NCBI GenBank assembly: GCA_947500825.1
Contig: CANMTR010000007.1
Coordinates: 1-64,000 of the forward strand
Source: an uncultured Paracoccaceae bacterium
GTDB lineage: Bacteria; Pseudomonadota; Alphaproteobacteria; Rhodobacterales; Rhodobacteraceae
Length of the DNA stretch: 64,000 nucleotides
Reading direction: 5' to 3'
Positions 1 to 7,346 of this stretch are shown here, in pieces. Below the pieces are notes generated by a model that did not search any database, was not told where the DNA came from, and saw only the letters and a list, made by a program, of their open reading frames with translations. The stretch's first letter is position 1. Every line of letters starts with the position of its first letter. The position numbers were made by a program, and so were the translations under genes.

Positions 1-2
1 CA

Positions 3-31
3 TAAGCACGTGCTTAGGCATATGCCTAAGC
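3..31. repeat. two overlapping perfect palindromes
   Basis: Positions 3-16 form a 14-base perfect palindrome centred on CACGTG, and positions 12-31 form a 20-base perfect palindrome centred on CATATG. They share the bases 12-16, so only one could form as a hairpin at a time. Function is unknown. They could be a dimeric regulator site, an inverted repeat from a mobile element, or part of a structured RNA cut by the window edge. Confidence 0.5.
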
Positions 32-628
32 CTCCATGGTTACGCCTGAGTGTCCGGTCGAAACGGGGGCCAGTTCATTCAGCACGAACGCCTTTTGCGC
101 CTTCGGGGCCCTCGATGCTTCATTGTCTCCAACTCCTCTCCCAGCCAGAAAAGCGTAGCCAAAAACTTCGGTCTCAAACGATCCAGTTTTCCAACGGGCA
201 GAGCATTAGCTTGGCCTAGCCCGACGGACGGGGCAGCCCCCGCTTGAGGCGCCATCTAGGCGCTGGCGCCTGCCTTCGACGCCATTCCGGGTGTACGAGC
301 CCGCGGTCGGGCGCGGCCCGCCGGGCTGCACGCCGGAGGCCATCGGAGCGCCGGTGGTCGGGCGACAATGGCGACGCTTGCGACAGTTGGCGGGGCCGCT
401 TGGCAGGCAGCGCCACCAGCATCGCGCCCCACATCGACCGCTAGGTGCATCGAAAGCTCCGCGTAACTCGGTCGCAATCGCCGGGTCATGGACCGGACGT
501 TTGCCTCGTTCGCCCGGTTCCGTTGCTTTTCCAATTGGCTTACAAGCGCCGCGCGAACATCCACGGGGCCTTTACCACCCTCGCCGCCGCCCTGATCCAC
601 AGCAAGCGGGTCAGGCGACCCGAGTGTC

Positions 629-662
629 CTTTGAAAAGCCTTGCAACCCAGGGCTTTCAAAG
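629..662 (-). repeat. inverted repeat downstream of tRNA-Arg, possible terminator
   Basis: An eight-base perfect arm (CTTTGAAA at 629-636, TTTCAAAG at 655-662) is extended by AGCC/GGGC with one bulge around a ten-base loop. It lies about 17 bases past the 3' end of tRNA-Arg in its direction of transcription, so it may end that transcript. No clear run of T follows on the minus strand, so a classical intrinsic terminator is not proven. Confidence 0.4.
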
Positions 663-678
663 ATCACGCCCCGCTCGC

Positions 679-755
679 TGGCGATCCCTGGAGGACTCGA
701 ACCCCCAACCTGCTGATTAGAAGTCAGCTGCTCTATCCGGTTGAGCTAAGGGACC
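679..755 (-). tRNA. tRNA-Arg (anticodon TCT)
   Basis: Read on the minus strand, the seven-base acceptor arm GGTCCCT pairs with AGGGATC (one G-T). The D-arm, the anticodon loop CTTCTAA giving anticodon TCT, and the T-loop GTTCGAGTC are all in canonical positions. The CCA end is encoded at 681-679, with discriminator base G. It decodes AGA (and AGG by wobble), rare codons in a GC-rich genome. It stands alone. Confidence 0.93.
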
Positions 756-856
756 GCTCGGGCGGGTTTAACTCCGGGAACGGGGTGGCGGCAAGCGGAA
801 CAAGCCCGTAGCCCTTCCGTTGTTCGGGCGGCACGACATACGGAGGAGTTCCGCCC

Positions 857-1405
857 ATGAAACGTACCTTGATGACCACCCTATGCGCCACGGCGCTCGT
901 GGCCGCCCCCGCCTTCGCCCAGGAAGAGAGCGGCGAACAGTCCGGCGACGGTACCGGCTTCACCACCGCGGCGCGCGCGGCGGTTCAGGACCGGGACGGC
1001 AACGAGATCGGCACGGTCACCATCAACGAGACCGACTCCGGCACGCCGCTGGTGATCGTGGCGATCACCGACCTGCCGGAGGGCACCCACGGCATCCACC
1101 TGCACGAGACCGGCGATTGCAGCGCCGACGACTTCACCTCGGCCGGCGGCCATATTCCGGGCGACGCCGATCACGGCGTCTTCGCCTCCGGGGGGCCGCA
1201 TCCAGGCGACCTGCCCAACGCGGTGGTCGGCTCGGGCGGCGACTTGAACCTGGAGATCTTCAACGACCGGCTGGAGATCGAGGACATGATCATGGACGAA
1301 GACGGCGCAGCCTTCATCGTCCATGCGAACGCCGACGACTACATGAGCCAGCCTGCGGGCGACGCGGGCGACCGGATCGCATGCGGTGTGTTCGAAGCGG
1401 GCTGA
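857..1405 (+). CDS. sodC: superoxide dismutase [Cu-Zn], periplasmic
   Basis: Dismutates superoxide in the periplasm. The 182-residue protein begins with a Sec signal peptide ending AFA-Q (about residue 21). The metal ligands of the Cu/Zn SOD fold are visible: His81 and His83 (HLHETGDC), the bridging His99 (AGGH), His106, His115 and the Asp of GDLP, and His156 (FIVHANADD). Cys88 and Cys176 can form the conserved disulfide. The ribosome site CGGAGGAG lies just before the ATG. A strong hairpin terminator follows, so it is probably monocistronic. The ligand set is complete, so an active enzyme is expected. Confidence 0.93.
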   Translation: MKRTLMTTLCATALVAAPAFAQEESGEQSGDGTGFTTAARAAVQDRDGNEIGTVTINETDSGTPLVIVAITDLPEGTHGIHLHETGDCSADDFTSAGGHIPGDADHGVFASGGPHPGDLPNAVVGSGGDLNLEIFNDRLEIEDMIMDEDGAAFIVHANADDYMSQPAGDAGDRIACGVFEAG

Positions 1406-1432
1406 ACGAGCGTCACGCGGGAATTTTCACGG

Positions 1433-1466
1433 GGGGCCGGGTCGGGATGCCGATCCGGCCCCTTTT
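1433..1466 (+). terminator. intrinsic terminator after sodC
   Basis: A GC-rich arm (GGGGCCGG at 1433-1440, CCGGCCCC at 1455-1462) with an inner TCGG/CCGA helix and a GATG loop is followed by TTTT. It lies 28 bases after the sodC stop. Confidence 0.8.
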
Positions 1467-1481
1467 CCATGCGTCATCACT

Positions 1482-1515
1482 GAAAAATACCCGGCCCGCA
1501 TGTCTGCGGGCCGGG
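1482..1515 (-). terminator. intrinsic terminator after the symporter operon
   Basis: A perfect 11-base stem (1490-1500 with 1505-1515) and a four-base loop are followed on the minus strand by TATTTTT. It lies 26 bases past the symporter stop and faces the sodC terminator, insulating the two convergent units. Confidence 0.85.
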
Positions 1516-1541
1516 CCAGTGGCGTAGCGCCGTAGGCCGGA

Positions 1542-3323
1542 TCAGTGCGCGGCGGCGCTGCCCGATCCGCGCGGGATGCGCACGTTCTCGATCATCGCCT
1601 TCACATCCTCGGGCGTATCGGCGGTGCGCCCCGAGACCACAAAGGCCACGATGAAGTTCAGCGCGGCGCCGATGCAGCCGATGGCCGTCGACTGGATGCC
1701 GAACAGCGACCCCTCGATCGTGTCGGGGAAGCTTTCCGTGCCCGGGATGAAGAACCACCCCTTGTGGAGGAAGATGTAGACGACCGTGAAGATCAAGCCC
1801 GTCAACATTCCCGACACGGCGCCGACATTGTTGATCCTCCGCGAGAAGATCCCCATCACCAGGGCCGGGAAGATCGTCGCCGCGGCGATGCCGAAGGCAA
1901 GCGCCACCGTTTGCGCGGCGAATCCCGGCGGGTTCAGACCCAGCCATGTCGCGACCGCGACCGCGACCGCCATGGCCCCCCGCGCCCACCACAGTTCAGC
2001 GGATTCGGAGATGTCGGGCTTGAACGACCGCTTCACGAGGTCATGGCTGACCGCGGAGGAGATCGCCATCAGCAGGCCCGCCGCCGTGGACAGCGCCGCG
2101 GCCATGCCGCCCGCCGCCACCAGGGCGATGACCCAGCCGGGAAGCTGCGCGATCTCGGGGTTGGCCAGGACGAGGATGTCGGGGTTGAACTCCACGAGCT
2201 CGTTGCCCTGAAGCTCGCTCGCGCCCAGCCCCTCCGGTGCACCGCCGGCCTCGTTGTAGTATTGCAGGCGGCCGTCGCCGTTTATGTCCTCGATCCCCAG
2301 CAGGCCGGTGGTCTGCCAGTTCTCGAACCACACCGGCAGCTCCTCGATCTGCGCGGCCTCGGTGTTCTGGGTACCGTTTGGCCAGATCGTGTCCATGATG
2401 TTGAGACGCGCCATGGCGCCCACCGCCGGAGCGGTCAGATACACGATGGCGATGAACACCAGCGCCCAGCCCGCCGAGAGACGCGCGTCGGAGACCTTCG
2501 GCACGGTGAAGAAGCGGATGATCACGTGCGGCAGGCCGGCGGTCCCGATCATCAGGGTCAGGGTGAACAGCGTCATGTTGATGATCGCCGAGGGGTTCGT
2601 ATCCTGCTCCGTGTAGGACGAGAAACCCAGATCGGCGAGCGTCTGGTTCAGCGTCGTCAGCAGGGGCTCGCCCGAGCCCTCGTAGGTCGAGAACAGGCCC
2701 AAGCCGGGGATCGGGTTGCCCGTGAGCTGCAGCGAGATGAAAATCGCCGGCACCGTGTAGGCGAAGACCAGCACCACGTACTGCGCCACCTGGGTATAGG
2801 TGATCCCCTTCATGCCGCCGAGAACGGCGTAGAAAAACACCACCGCCGCGCCGATGAACAGGCCGGTGGAGTTCGACACCTGCAAAAAGCGCGAGAAGGC
2901 GACGCCGACGCCCGTCATCTGGCCGATGACGTAGGTCAGCGAGGCCACGATGAGGCACAGCACGGCCACGAGGCGCGCCATGCGGCTGTAGTACCGGTCG
3001 CCGATGAACTCGGGCACGGTGAAGCTGCCGAACTTGCGCAGGTAGGGCGCGAGCAGCAGGGCGAGCAGCACGTAGCCCCCCGTCCAGCCCATCAGGTAGG
3101 CGGAGGCTGCATAGCCCGAAAAGGCGATGAGGCCGGCCATCGAGATGAACGAGGCCGCGGACATCCAGTCCGCCGCGGTCGCCATCCCGTTGGTCACCGG
3201 GTGGATGCCCCGGCCGGCGGTGTAGAACTCGGAGGTCGAGCCCGCCCGCGCCCACACGGCGATGCCGATGTAGACGAGGAACGATCCGCCGATGAACAGA
3301 AGGTTTAGGTAATACTGATCCAT
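1542..3323 (-). CDS. actP: sodium:solute symporter, acetate permease type
   Basis: A 593-residue integral membrane protein of the solute:sodium symporter family, closest in pattern to cation/acetate symporters. It shows more than a dozen hydrophobic segments, the early helix with ADWMSAASFISMAG, the GGMKGITYTQ loop and LPHVIIRFFTVP, which are hallmarks of the ActP/YjcG branch. It probably imports acetate or another short monocarboxylate with Na+. An extra loop of about 70 residues with a DINGDG calcium-like motif lies around residues 310-380. The start codon follows GAGGAGGAAT, which overlaps the end of the DUF4212 gene, so the two are co-translated. The exact substrate is inferred. Confidence 0.85.
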   Translation of the reverse strand: MDQYYLNLLFIGGSFLVYIGIAVWARAGSTSEFYTAGRGIHPVTNGMATAADWMSAASFISMAGLIAFSGYAASAYLMGWTGGYVLLALLLAPYLRKFGSFTVPEFIGDRYYSRMARLVAVLCLIVASLTYVIGQMTGVGVAFSRFLQVSNSTGLFIGAAVVFFYAVLGGMKGITYTQVAQYVVLVFAYTVPAIFISLQLTGNPIPGLGLFSTYEGSGEPLLTTLNQTLADLGFSSYTEQDTNPSAIINMTLFTLTLMIGTAGLPHVIIRFFTVPKVSDARLSAGWALVFIAIVYLTAPAVGAMARLNIMDTIWPNGTQNTEAAQIEELPVWFENWQTTGLLGIEDINGDGRLQYYNEAGGAPEGLGASELQGNELVEFNPDILVLANPEIAQLPGWVIALVAAGGMAAALSTAAGLLMAISSAVSHDLVKRSFKPDISESAELWWARGAMAVAVAVATWLGLNPPGFAAQTVALAFGIAAATIFPALVMGIFSRRINNVGAVSGMLTGLIFTVVYIFLHKGWFFIPGTESFPDTIEGSLFGIQSTAIGCIGAALNFIVAFVVSGRTADTPEDVKAMIENVRIPRGSGSAAAH

Positions 3324-3326
3324 CTC

Positions 3327-3602
3327 TTATTCCTCCTCGACACCGTAATCACGGTCGAGCTTGTTCATGCGCCAGGCGTAGAAGAAGATCAGGACCAGAA
3401 AGACCAGGATAGAGCCCTGCTGGGCGAACCAGAATCCCAGGTCGGTCCCGCCGACGGAAATGCCCGACAGCAGCGGTCGCAAGAGAATCGCGAAGCCGAA
3501 GCTGACCAGCGCCCAGACGACCAGGCATCCCAGGATGGTCCGGACATTGGCCTTCCAATAGCCGGACGCGTCGCTCGGACGCCGTCCCGTTCCATCACTC
3601 AT
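3327..3602 (-). CDS. DUF4212 small subunit of sodium/substrate symporter
   Basis: A 91-residue protein with two hydrophobic helices (about residues 22-45 and 58-78) and a charged tail ending RDYGVEEE. Proteins of this family (DUF4212, putative symporter small subunit) are nearly always encoded directly before an acetate-type symporter, as here with a three-base gap. The role, assembly or stabilisation of the large subunit, is inferred from this linkage. The upstream region holds two inverted repeats that could bind a regulator. Confidence 0.85.
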   Translation of the reverse strand: MSDGTGRRPSDASGYWKANVRTILGCLVVWALVSFGFAILLRPLLSGISVGGTDLGFWFAQQGSILVFLVLIFFYAWRMNKLDRDYGVEEE

Positions 3603-3663
3603 GTTGTCCTCCCCGTTTCATTTTTTATCCTCCCTTAACGGTGCGCACGATCCTGTGCGCGGT

Positions 3664-3679
3664 GGGGACACTTGTCCTC
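3664..3679. promoter_or_regulatory. inverted repeat, candidate operator
   Basis: GGGGACA and TGTCCTC form a dyad with a two-base spacer, about 60 bases upstream of the symporter small-subunit start. This geometry suits a dimeric DNA-binding protein. No regulator gene is adjacent, so the partner is unknown. Confidence 0.35.
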
Positions 3680-3707
3680 ACTCCCTAGGGCCGCTGTCCA
3701 GTGGTGA

Positions 3708-3722
3708 GGTAATAAAATTACC
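3708..3722. promoter_or_regulatory. AT-rich inverted repeat, candidate operator
   Basis: GGTAAT-AAA-ATTACC is a perfect six-base dyad with a three-base centre. It stands out in a GC-rich genome and lies between two divergent genes. It may overlap promoter elements of either. Function is inferred only from position and symmetry. Confidence 0.35.
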
Positions 3723-3921
3723 TGCTATAGGACGAAGGTCGCACTTAGATTGCTAGATGGCGTTTCACGTCCTGAACGATGAAGCGTCCGGCTGTGTGCG
3801 GCGGCGCCGGATCCGCGCGATGGACAGGCGCGGGTCTTTGGGCTATCGGGCAGGGTCTCCACATTCTTTTCGACGGATCGCGATGCGCGGGCGTCACAGG
3901 CCTTCCGCAGATCGGTTTCCC

Positions 3922-5928
3922 ATGATCAAGACCCTGTCCGATGCGCTTTCCGAGCGCGGCTACGACACGCTGACCCCCGTGCAGGAGGCCGTCACAGACC
4001 CCGCGCTGGAGCGGCGCGACCTGCTGGTCTCCGCTCAGACCGGATCGGGCAAGACCGTCGGCTTCGGCCTGGCGATCGGCCCGACCCTGCTGGGCGAAGA
4101 GACGACGTTCGGCCCGGCGGCCGCGCCGCTGGCGCTGGTCGTCGCGCCGACCCGCGAGCTCGCCTTCCAGGTGACGCGTGAACTCGGTTGGCTCTATGCC
4201 GGGGCGGACGCGCGGATCGTGCCCTGCGTGGGCGGCATGGACATGCGCGACGAGCGACGGGCGCTAGAGCGTGGCGCCCATGTCGTCGTCGGTACGCCGG
4301 GGCGGCTGCGCGACCACATCCAGCGCGGCTCGCTCGACATGGGTTCCCTGCGCGCGGTGGTGCTCGACGAGGCCGACGAAATGCTCGACCTGGGCTTCCG
4401 CGAGGACCTGGAGTTCATGCTGGGGGCTGCGCCGGCCGAGCGGCGTACCCTGATGTTCTCGGCGACCGTGCCGCCGATGATCGCCACGCTGGCGCGCAAC
4501 TACCAGACGGACGCCGCCCGGGTGGAAACGACCTCTGGGCGCGACCAGCACGCCGACATCGCCTACCAGGCGGTCAGGGTCGCGGCGGCGGATGCGGAGA
4601 ACGCCATCGTCAACTTGCTGCGCTTCCACGAGGCGCAGAACGCCATCGTCTTCGCCAATACCCGCGCCACCGTGAACCGGCTGACCGCGCGCTTCGCCAA
4701 TCGCGGCTTCGCGGTAGTATGCCTGTCGGGCGAGTTGAGCCAGTCGGAGCGAAGCCACGCGCTCCAGGCCATGCGCGACGGACGGGCGCGGGTCTGCGTC
4801 GCCACGGACGTGGCCGCGCGCGGCATCGACCTGCCCAATCTGGAACTGGTGATCCACGCCGAGTTGCCCTCCAACGTCGAGGGGCTGCTGCACCGCTCGG
4901 GGCGCACGGGCCGCGCCGGCCGCAAGGGGATCTCGGCTCTGATCGTGCCGCCCCGTGCGACGGGACGCGCGGAGGGGCTCCTGAAGCGCGCCCGCGTGAC
5001 AGCCGACTGGATCGCGGCGCCGGGCGCCGACGAGATCCTGCGCCGCGACGAGGACCGGCTCATGGAGGGCGCGATCTGGACCGACGAGGTAACGGAGACG
5101 GAGGCCGCCTTCGTCGAGCGGCTGGTGGCTGCGAAGGACCCCCGCGATGTCGCCGCCGCGTGCCTGCGTCTCTACCGCGCCCAACATTCCGCGCCCGAGG
5201 AGCTGGGCGCGCCAGAGGCCCGTCCGGCTCCGAAGGAGCGCGCCCCCTTCGGGGAGGGGGCTTGGGTGTCGCTTTCGGTGGGCCGCGATGCGCGGGCCGA
5301 GCCCCGCTGGCTCCTGCCGCTCCTGTGTCGGGCAGGTGGGCTCGACCGCGACGCGATCGGCGCGATCCGCGTGCAGGCCTCGGAGACGCTGGTCGAGATC
5401 TCGGCACCCCGCCTGCCCGCCTTCCTGGCCGGGCTGGGGCCGGACGGCGCGCTGGAGAAGGGCGTGACGGCCCGCCCCGTCGAGTCGCCCGACGTCCCTG
5501 CCCCCGAAAAGCGCCCCTCGAAGGCCGAGGCGCGGCCCGCGCCACACCCCGAGCGGGACGCGCCCGCCCGCCCCTTGCCTTCCGAGAAGCCATCGGCGCC
5601 GGTAGCTCCGGCCCCGGGGGCCAAGGTGCCGAAACCGGCCGCCAAGGGAACTGGAACGAAGACGCCCGCGCCGGCAAGGGCGAAGGGCAAGGCCGCCGCG
5701 CCCGGAACGGCGCCGAAGGGCAAGGGGCCGAAGGCGCCCCGTCCGGCGGGCGGCCCCGCGCACAAGGGGGCCGCATCCAAGGCGGGCGGCAAGCCCGCGA
5801 AGGCGCCGCGCGCCTCCGCGTCGGACACGTCCAAGCGTTTCACGCCGCCGGGACGTTCCGCGCCCGCCCGCAGCTCGGCGCGGCCGGGCCAGGGGGGCAC
5901 GCGGCCGCCGAAGCGCCGCACGCCCTGA
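3922..5928 (+). CDS. DEAD/DEAH-box RNA helicase with DbpA-like domain
   Basis: ATP-dependent RNA helicase, probably for ribosome assembly or RNA turnover. In the 668-residue product the Q motif (LTPVQ, about 17), Walker A AQTGSGKT (about 37), PTRELA, TPGR, DEAD box VLDEADEM (about 150), SAT (about 179), ARGIDLP and HRSGRTGRAGR (about 322) are all intact. A DbpA-type RNA-binding domain spans roughly 448-510. The last 150 residues are a low-complexity tail rich in Ala, Pro and Lys. The start is the ATG just before the Q-motif region. An in-frame ATG at 3757 exists but gives an unnatural leader. It ends eight bases from the convergent DUF1080 gene. Confidence 0.88.
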   Translation: MIKTLSDALSERGYDTLTPVQEAVTDPALERRDLLVSAQTGSGKTVGFGLAIGPTLLGEETTFGPAAAPLALVVAPTRELAFQVTRELGWLYAGADARIVPCVGGMDMRDERRALERGAHVVVGTPGRLRDHIQRGSLDMGSLRAVVLDEADEMLDLGFREDLEFMLGAAPAERRTLMFSATVPPMIATLARNYQTDAARVETTSGRDQHADIAYQAVRVAAADAENAIVNLLRFHEAQNAIVFANTRATVNRLTARFANRGFAVVCLSGELSQSERSHALQAMRDGRARVCVATDVAARGIDLPNLELVIHAELPSNVEGLLHRSGRTGRAGRKGISALIVPPRATGRAEGLLKRARVTADWIAAPGADEILRRDEDRLMEGAIWTDEVTETEAAFVERLVAAKDPRDVAAACLRLYRAQHSAPEELGAPEARPAPKERAPFGEGAWVSLSVGRDARAEPRWLLPLLCRAGGLDRDAIGAIRVQASETLVEISAPRLPAFLAGLGPDGALEKGVTARPVESPDVPAPEKRPSKAEARPAPHPERDAPARPLPSEKPSAPVAPAPGAKVPKPAAKGTGTKTPAPARAKGKAAAPGTAPKGKGPKAPRPAGGPAHKGAASKAGGKPAKAPRASASDTSKRFTPPGRSAPARSSARPGQGGTRPPKRRTP

Positions 5929-5935
5929 TCGCCGG

Positions 5936-6682
5936 TCAGTTCAGCGGCCGAACCCAGATGTTGCGGTAGGCCACGTCGGCATCGTGGTCCTGCAGCGAGA
6001 TGGGCGCGCATCCATGGGCCTCGTCGTAGGCCGGCGCGCCGATCCAGACGGTCTTGCCCTGGATCTCCACGTCGTTCTGCACGACCACGCCGTTGTGGAG
6101 CACCGTGACGCGGGCGGGCTCGGTGAGCATGCCCGCGTCGGAGAAATCCGGCGCGGTGTAGACGATGTCGTAGCTTTGCCATTCTCCCGGCGCGCCGGAA
6201 GCGTTCACCATCGGCGCGTGCTGCTTGTAGATCGACGCGGCCTGACCGTTGACGTAGGTAGGATTGTCGTAGCTATCGAGGACCTGCACCTCGTAGCGAT
6301 CCTGCAGGAAAATGCCGGAATTTCCCCGGTCCTGCCCGTCGTAGCCTTCCGTTTCCTCGGGCGAGCGCCATTCGACATGGAGCTGCACGTCGCAGAAATC
6401 CTCCGTCGTGCGGATGCCGCCCTCGCCGCGGGCGATGCGCATCGCGCCGTCCTCGACCGTCCAGGGGGCCTCTCCGCCCTCCATGCCCTCCCAGGCATCG
6501 AGGTTCTCGCCCCCGAACAGGACCGTGGCGTCCGACGGCGGCGCGTCCTCGGACGTCTCGACCGTCTCGGGGACGGGTTCGTGAATTTCGGTCACGGTGG
6601 ATTTCTGTTCGTCCGTCATCTCCTGCGCGGCGGCGGGCAGCGCGAAGACGAGGGCGACGAGCGCCGGCGTGGTACGTGTCAT
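5936..6682 (-). CDS. DUF1080 (3-keto-disaccharide hydrolase) domain protein, exported
   Basis: A 248-residue protein with a signal peptide ending ALPAAA-Q and a concanavalin-like DUF1080 domain from about residue 50. Family marks are LFGGENLDAWEG near the domain start, the GNSGIFLQDRYEVQVLDSY strand pair, the IYKQHAP segment and the C-terminal IWVRPL. Characterised members act on 3-keto-glycosides as hydrolases, lyases or hydratases. As the last gene of a minus-strand sugar operon behind a flavin dehydrogenase pair, it probably cleaves or hydrates the keto-sugar in the periplasm. The residues between signal and domain are acidic and low-complexity. The specific reaction is inferred. Confidence 0.8.
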   Translation of the reverse strand: MTRTTPALVALVFALPAAAQEMTDEQKSTVTEIHEPVPETVETSEDAPPSDATVLFGGENLDAWEGMEGGEAPWTVEDGAMRIARGEGGIRTTEDFCDVQLHVEWRSPEETEGYDGQDRGNSGIFLQDRYEVQVLDSYDNPTYVNGQAASIYKQHAPMVNASGAPGEWQSYDIVYTAPDFSDAGMLTEPARVTVLHNGVVVQNDVEIQGKTVWIGAPAYDEAHGCAPISLQDHDADVAYRNIWVRPLN

Positions 6683-6704
6683 GGTGTCTCTCCTCGCTGT
6701 CGTC

Positions 6705-7346
6705 TCAGGTGGCCCAGGCCGGCGCGCCGTCGTAATCGACGTCGCCGTCGTAGCGACCCGGGACCTGCTCGTAGCGCAGGACCTCCGTGCCGCCGGTCCG
6801 GGAGGTGAAGAAGCCGAACAGGGTCAGTTGCTGGATCGGAGTGAACCAGTGCATACTGGGCTCCGCGGCCTCCTCGGGCTGCTCGTCTGCGGCGGTGTCA
6901 GCCGAGGACTGCACGTCGGTCGACTGGTCGCGCCGCTGCTCCATGCGGGCCTTGCGCTCCTCGTTGAAGCTGCGGGCCTCGTTGGCCGCGGCCTGCAGCA
7001 TCTCCTGTCGGTCGTCCGGCGTCATCTCCTCGAAGGAGGCACCGTAGTCCTCCCGCGCCCGCGCCGAGATCCGCTCCATGCTGTCGCGGAATTGAGCCTG
7101 CTCGCGCTCGGGGTAGCAGTCGCTCACGAACACGGTCATGAAGGCACCGACGCCGGCATCCTTCGCGCCCGGGGTGTCGGTCGCCGGGATGATCGTCTCG
7201 GCGACCTCATCCAGGAACGCCGCATCGGCGTCGGAAAAGATGTTCTCGCCCGCGGAGGTCTGCTGGTAGGCGAGAGCGCGCTCGCCCCCCAGCATGGCCG
7301 CCCCCGTCGCGGCGGCGATCATTGTCAGAAGGTCTCGACGGTTCAT
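6705..7346 (-). CDS. gluconate 2-dehydrogenase subunit 3 family protein, Tat signal
   Basis: A 213-residue small subunit of a flavin sugar dehydrogenase. It begins MNRRDLLTMIAAATG, a twin-arginine leader, followed by the family core with DETIIPATDTPGAKDAGV and FVSDCYPE. An acidic Gln/Asp-rich stretch lies around residues 145-170, then the C-terminal MHWFTPIQQLTLFGFF and TGGTEVLRY. The ATG overlaps the stop of the flavin subunit by one base (TGATG), so the pair is translationally coupled. In related gluconate, fructose and glucoside dehydrogenases this subunit carries the folded flavoprotein through the Tat pore. No cytochrome c subunit follows. Confidence 0.85.
   Translation of the reverse strand: MNRRDLLTMIAAATGAAMLGGERALAYQQTSAGENIFSDADAAFLDEVAETIIPATDTPGAKDAGVGAFMTVFVSDCYPEREQAQFRDSMERISARAREDYGASFEEMTPDDRQEMLQAAANEARSFNEERKARMEQRRDQSTDVQSSADTAADEQPEEAAEPSMHWFTPIQQLTLFGFFTSRTGGTEVLRYEQVPGRYDGDVDYDGAPAWAT

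Larger units (their letters stand above)
1..678. other. non-coding stretch at left edge, no gene recognised
   Basis: Open frames here are short, lack ribosome binding sites and have translations resembling no family I recognise. The stretch holds two overlapping perfect palindromes at its left end and a long inverted repeat just downstream of tRNA-Arg, both listed separately. Sitting against a tRNA gene, it could be the eroded edge of an integrated element, but I see no integrase, no transposase motif and no repeat of the tRNA 3' end. Confidence 0.5.
3603..3921. other. divergent intergenic region, symporter operon / helicase
   Basis: About 320 bases between the start of the DUF4212 gene and the chosen start of the helicase. 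It contains two dyads (3664-3679 and 3708-3722) and an AT-rich patch that is unusual for this genome. An in-frame ATG at 3757 would lengthen the helicase by 55 residues, but that extension is arginine-rich and unlike helicase N-termini, so the region is treated as non-coding. Confidence 0.5.

Noticed and set aside
256-660. 134-codon minus-strand frame at the left edge
   Set aside because: No ribosome site, no recognisable domain, and it covers the inverted repeat downstream of the tRNA. I could not support it as a gene or as a transposase remnant.
1545-3308. 587-codon plus-strand frame over the symporter
   Set aside because: Arg/His/Gly-rich shadow of a clear membrane transporter on the other strand.
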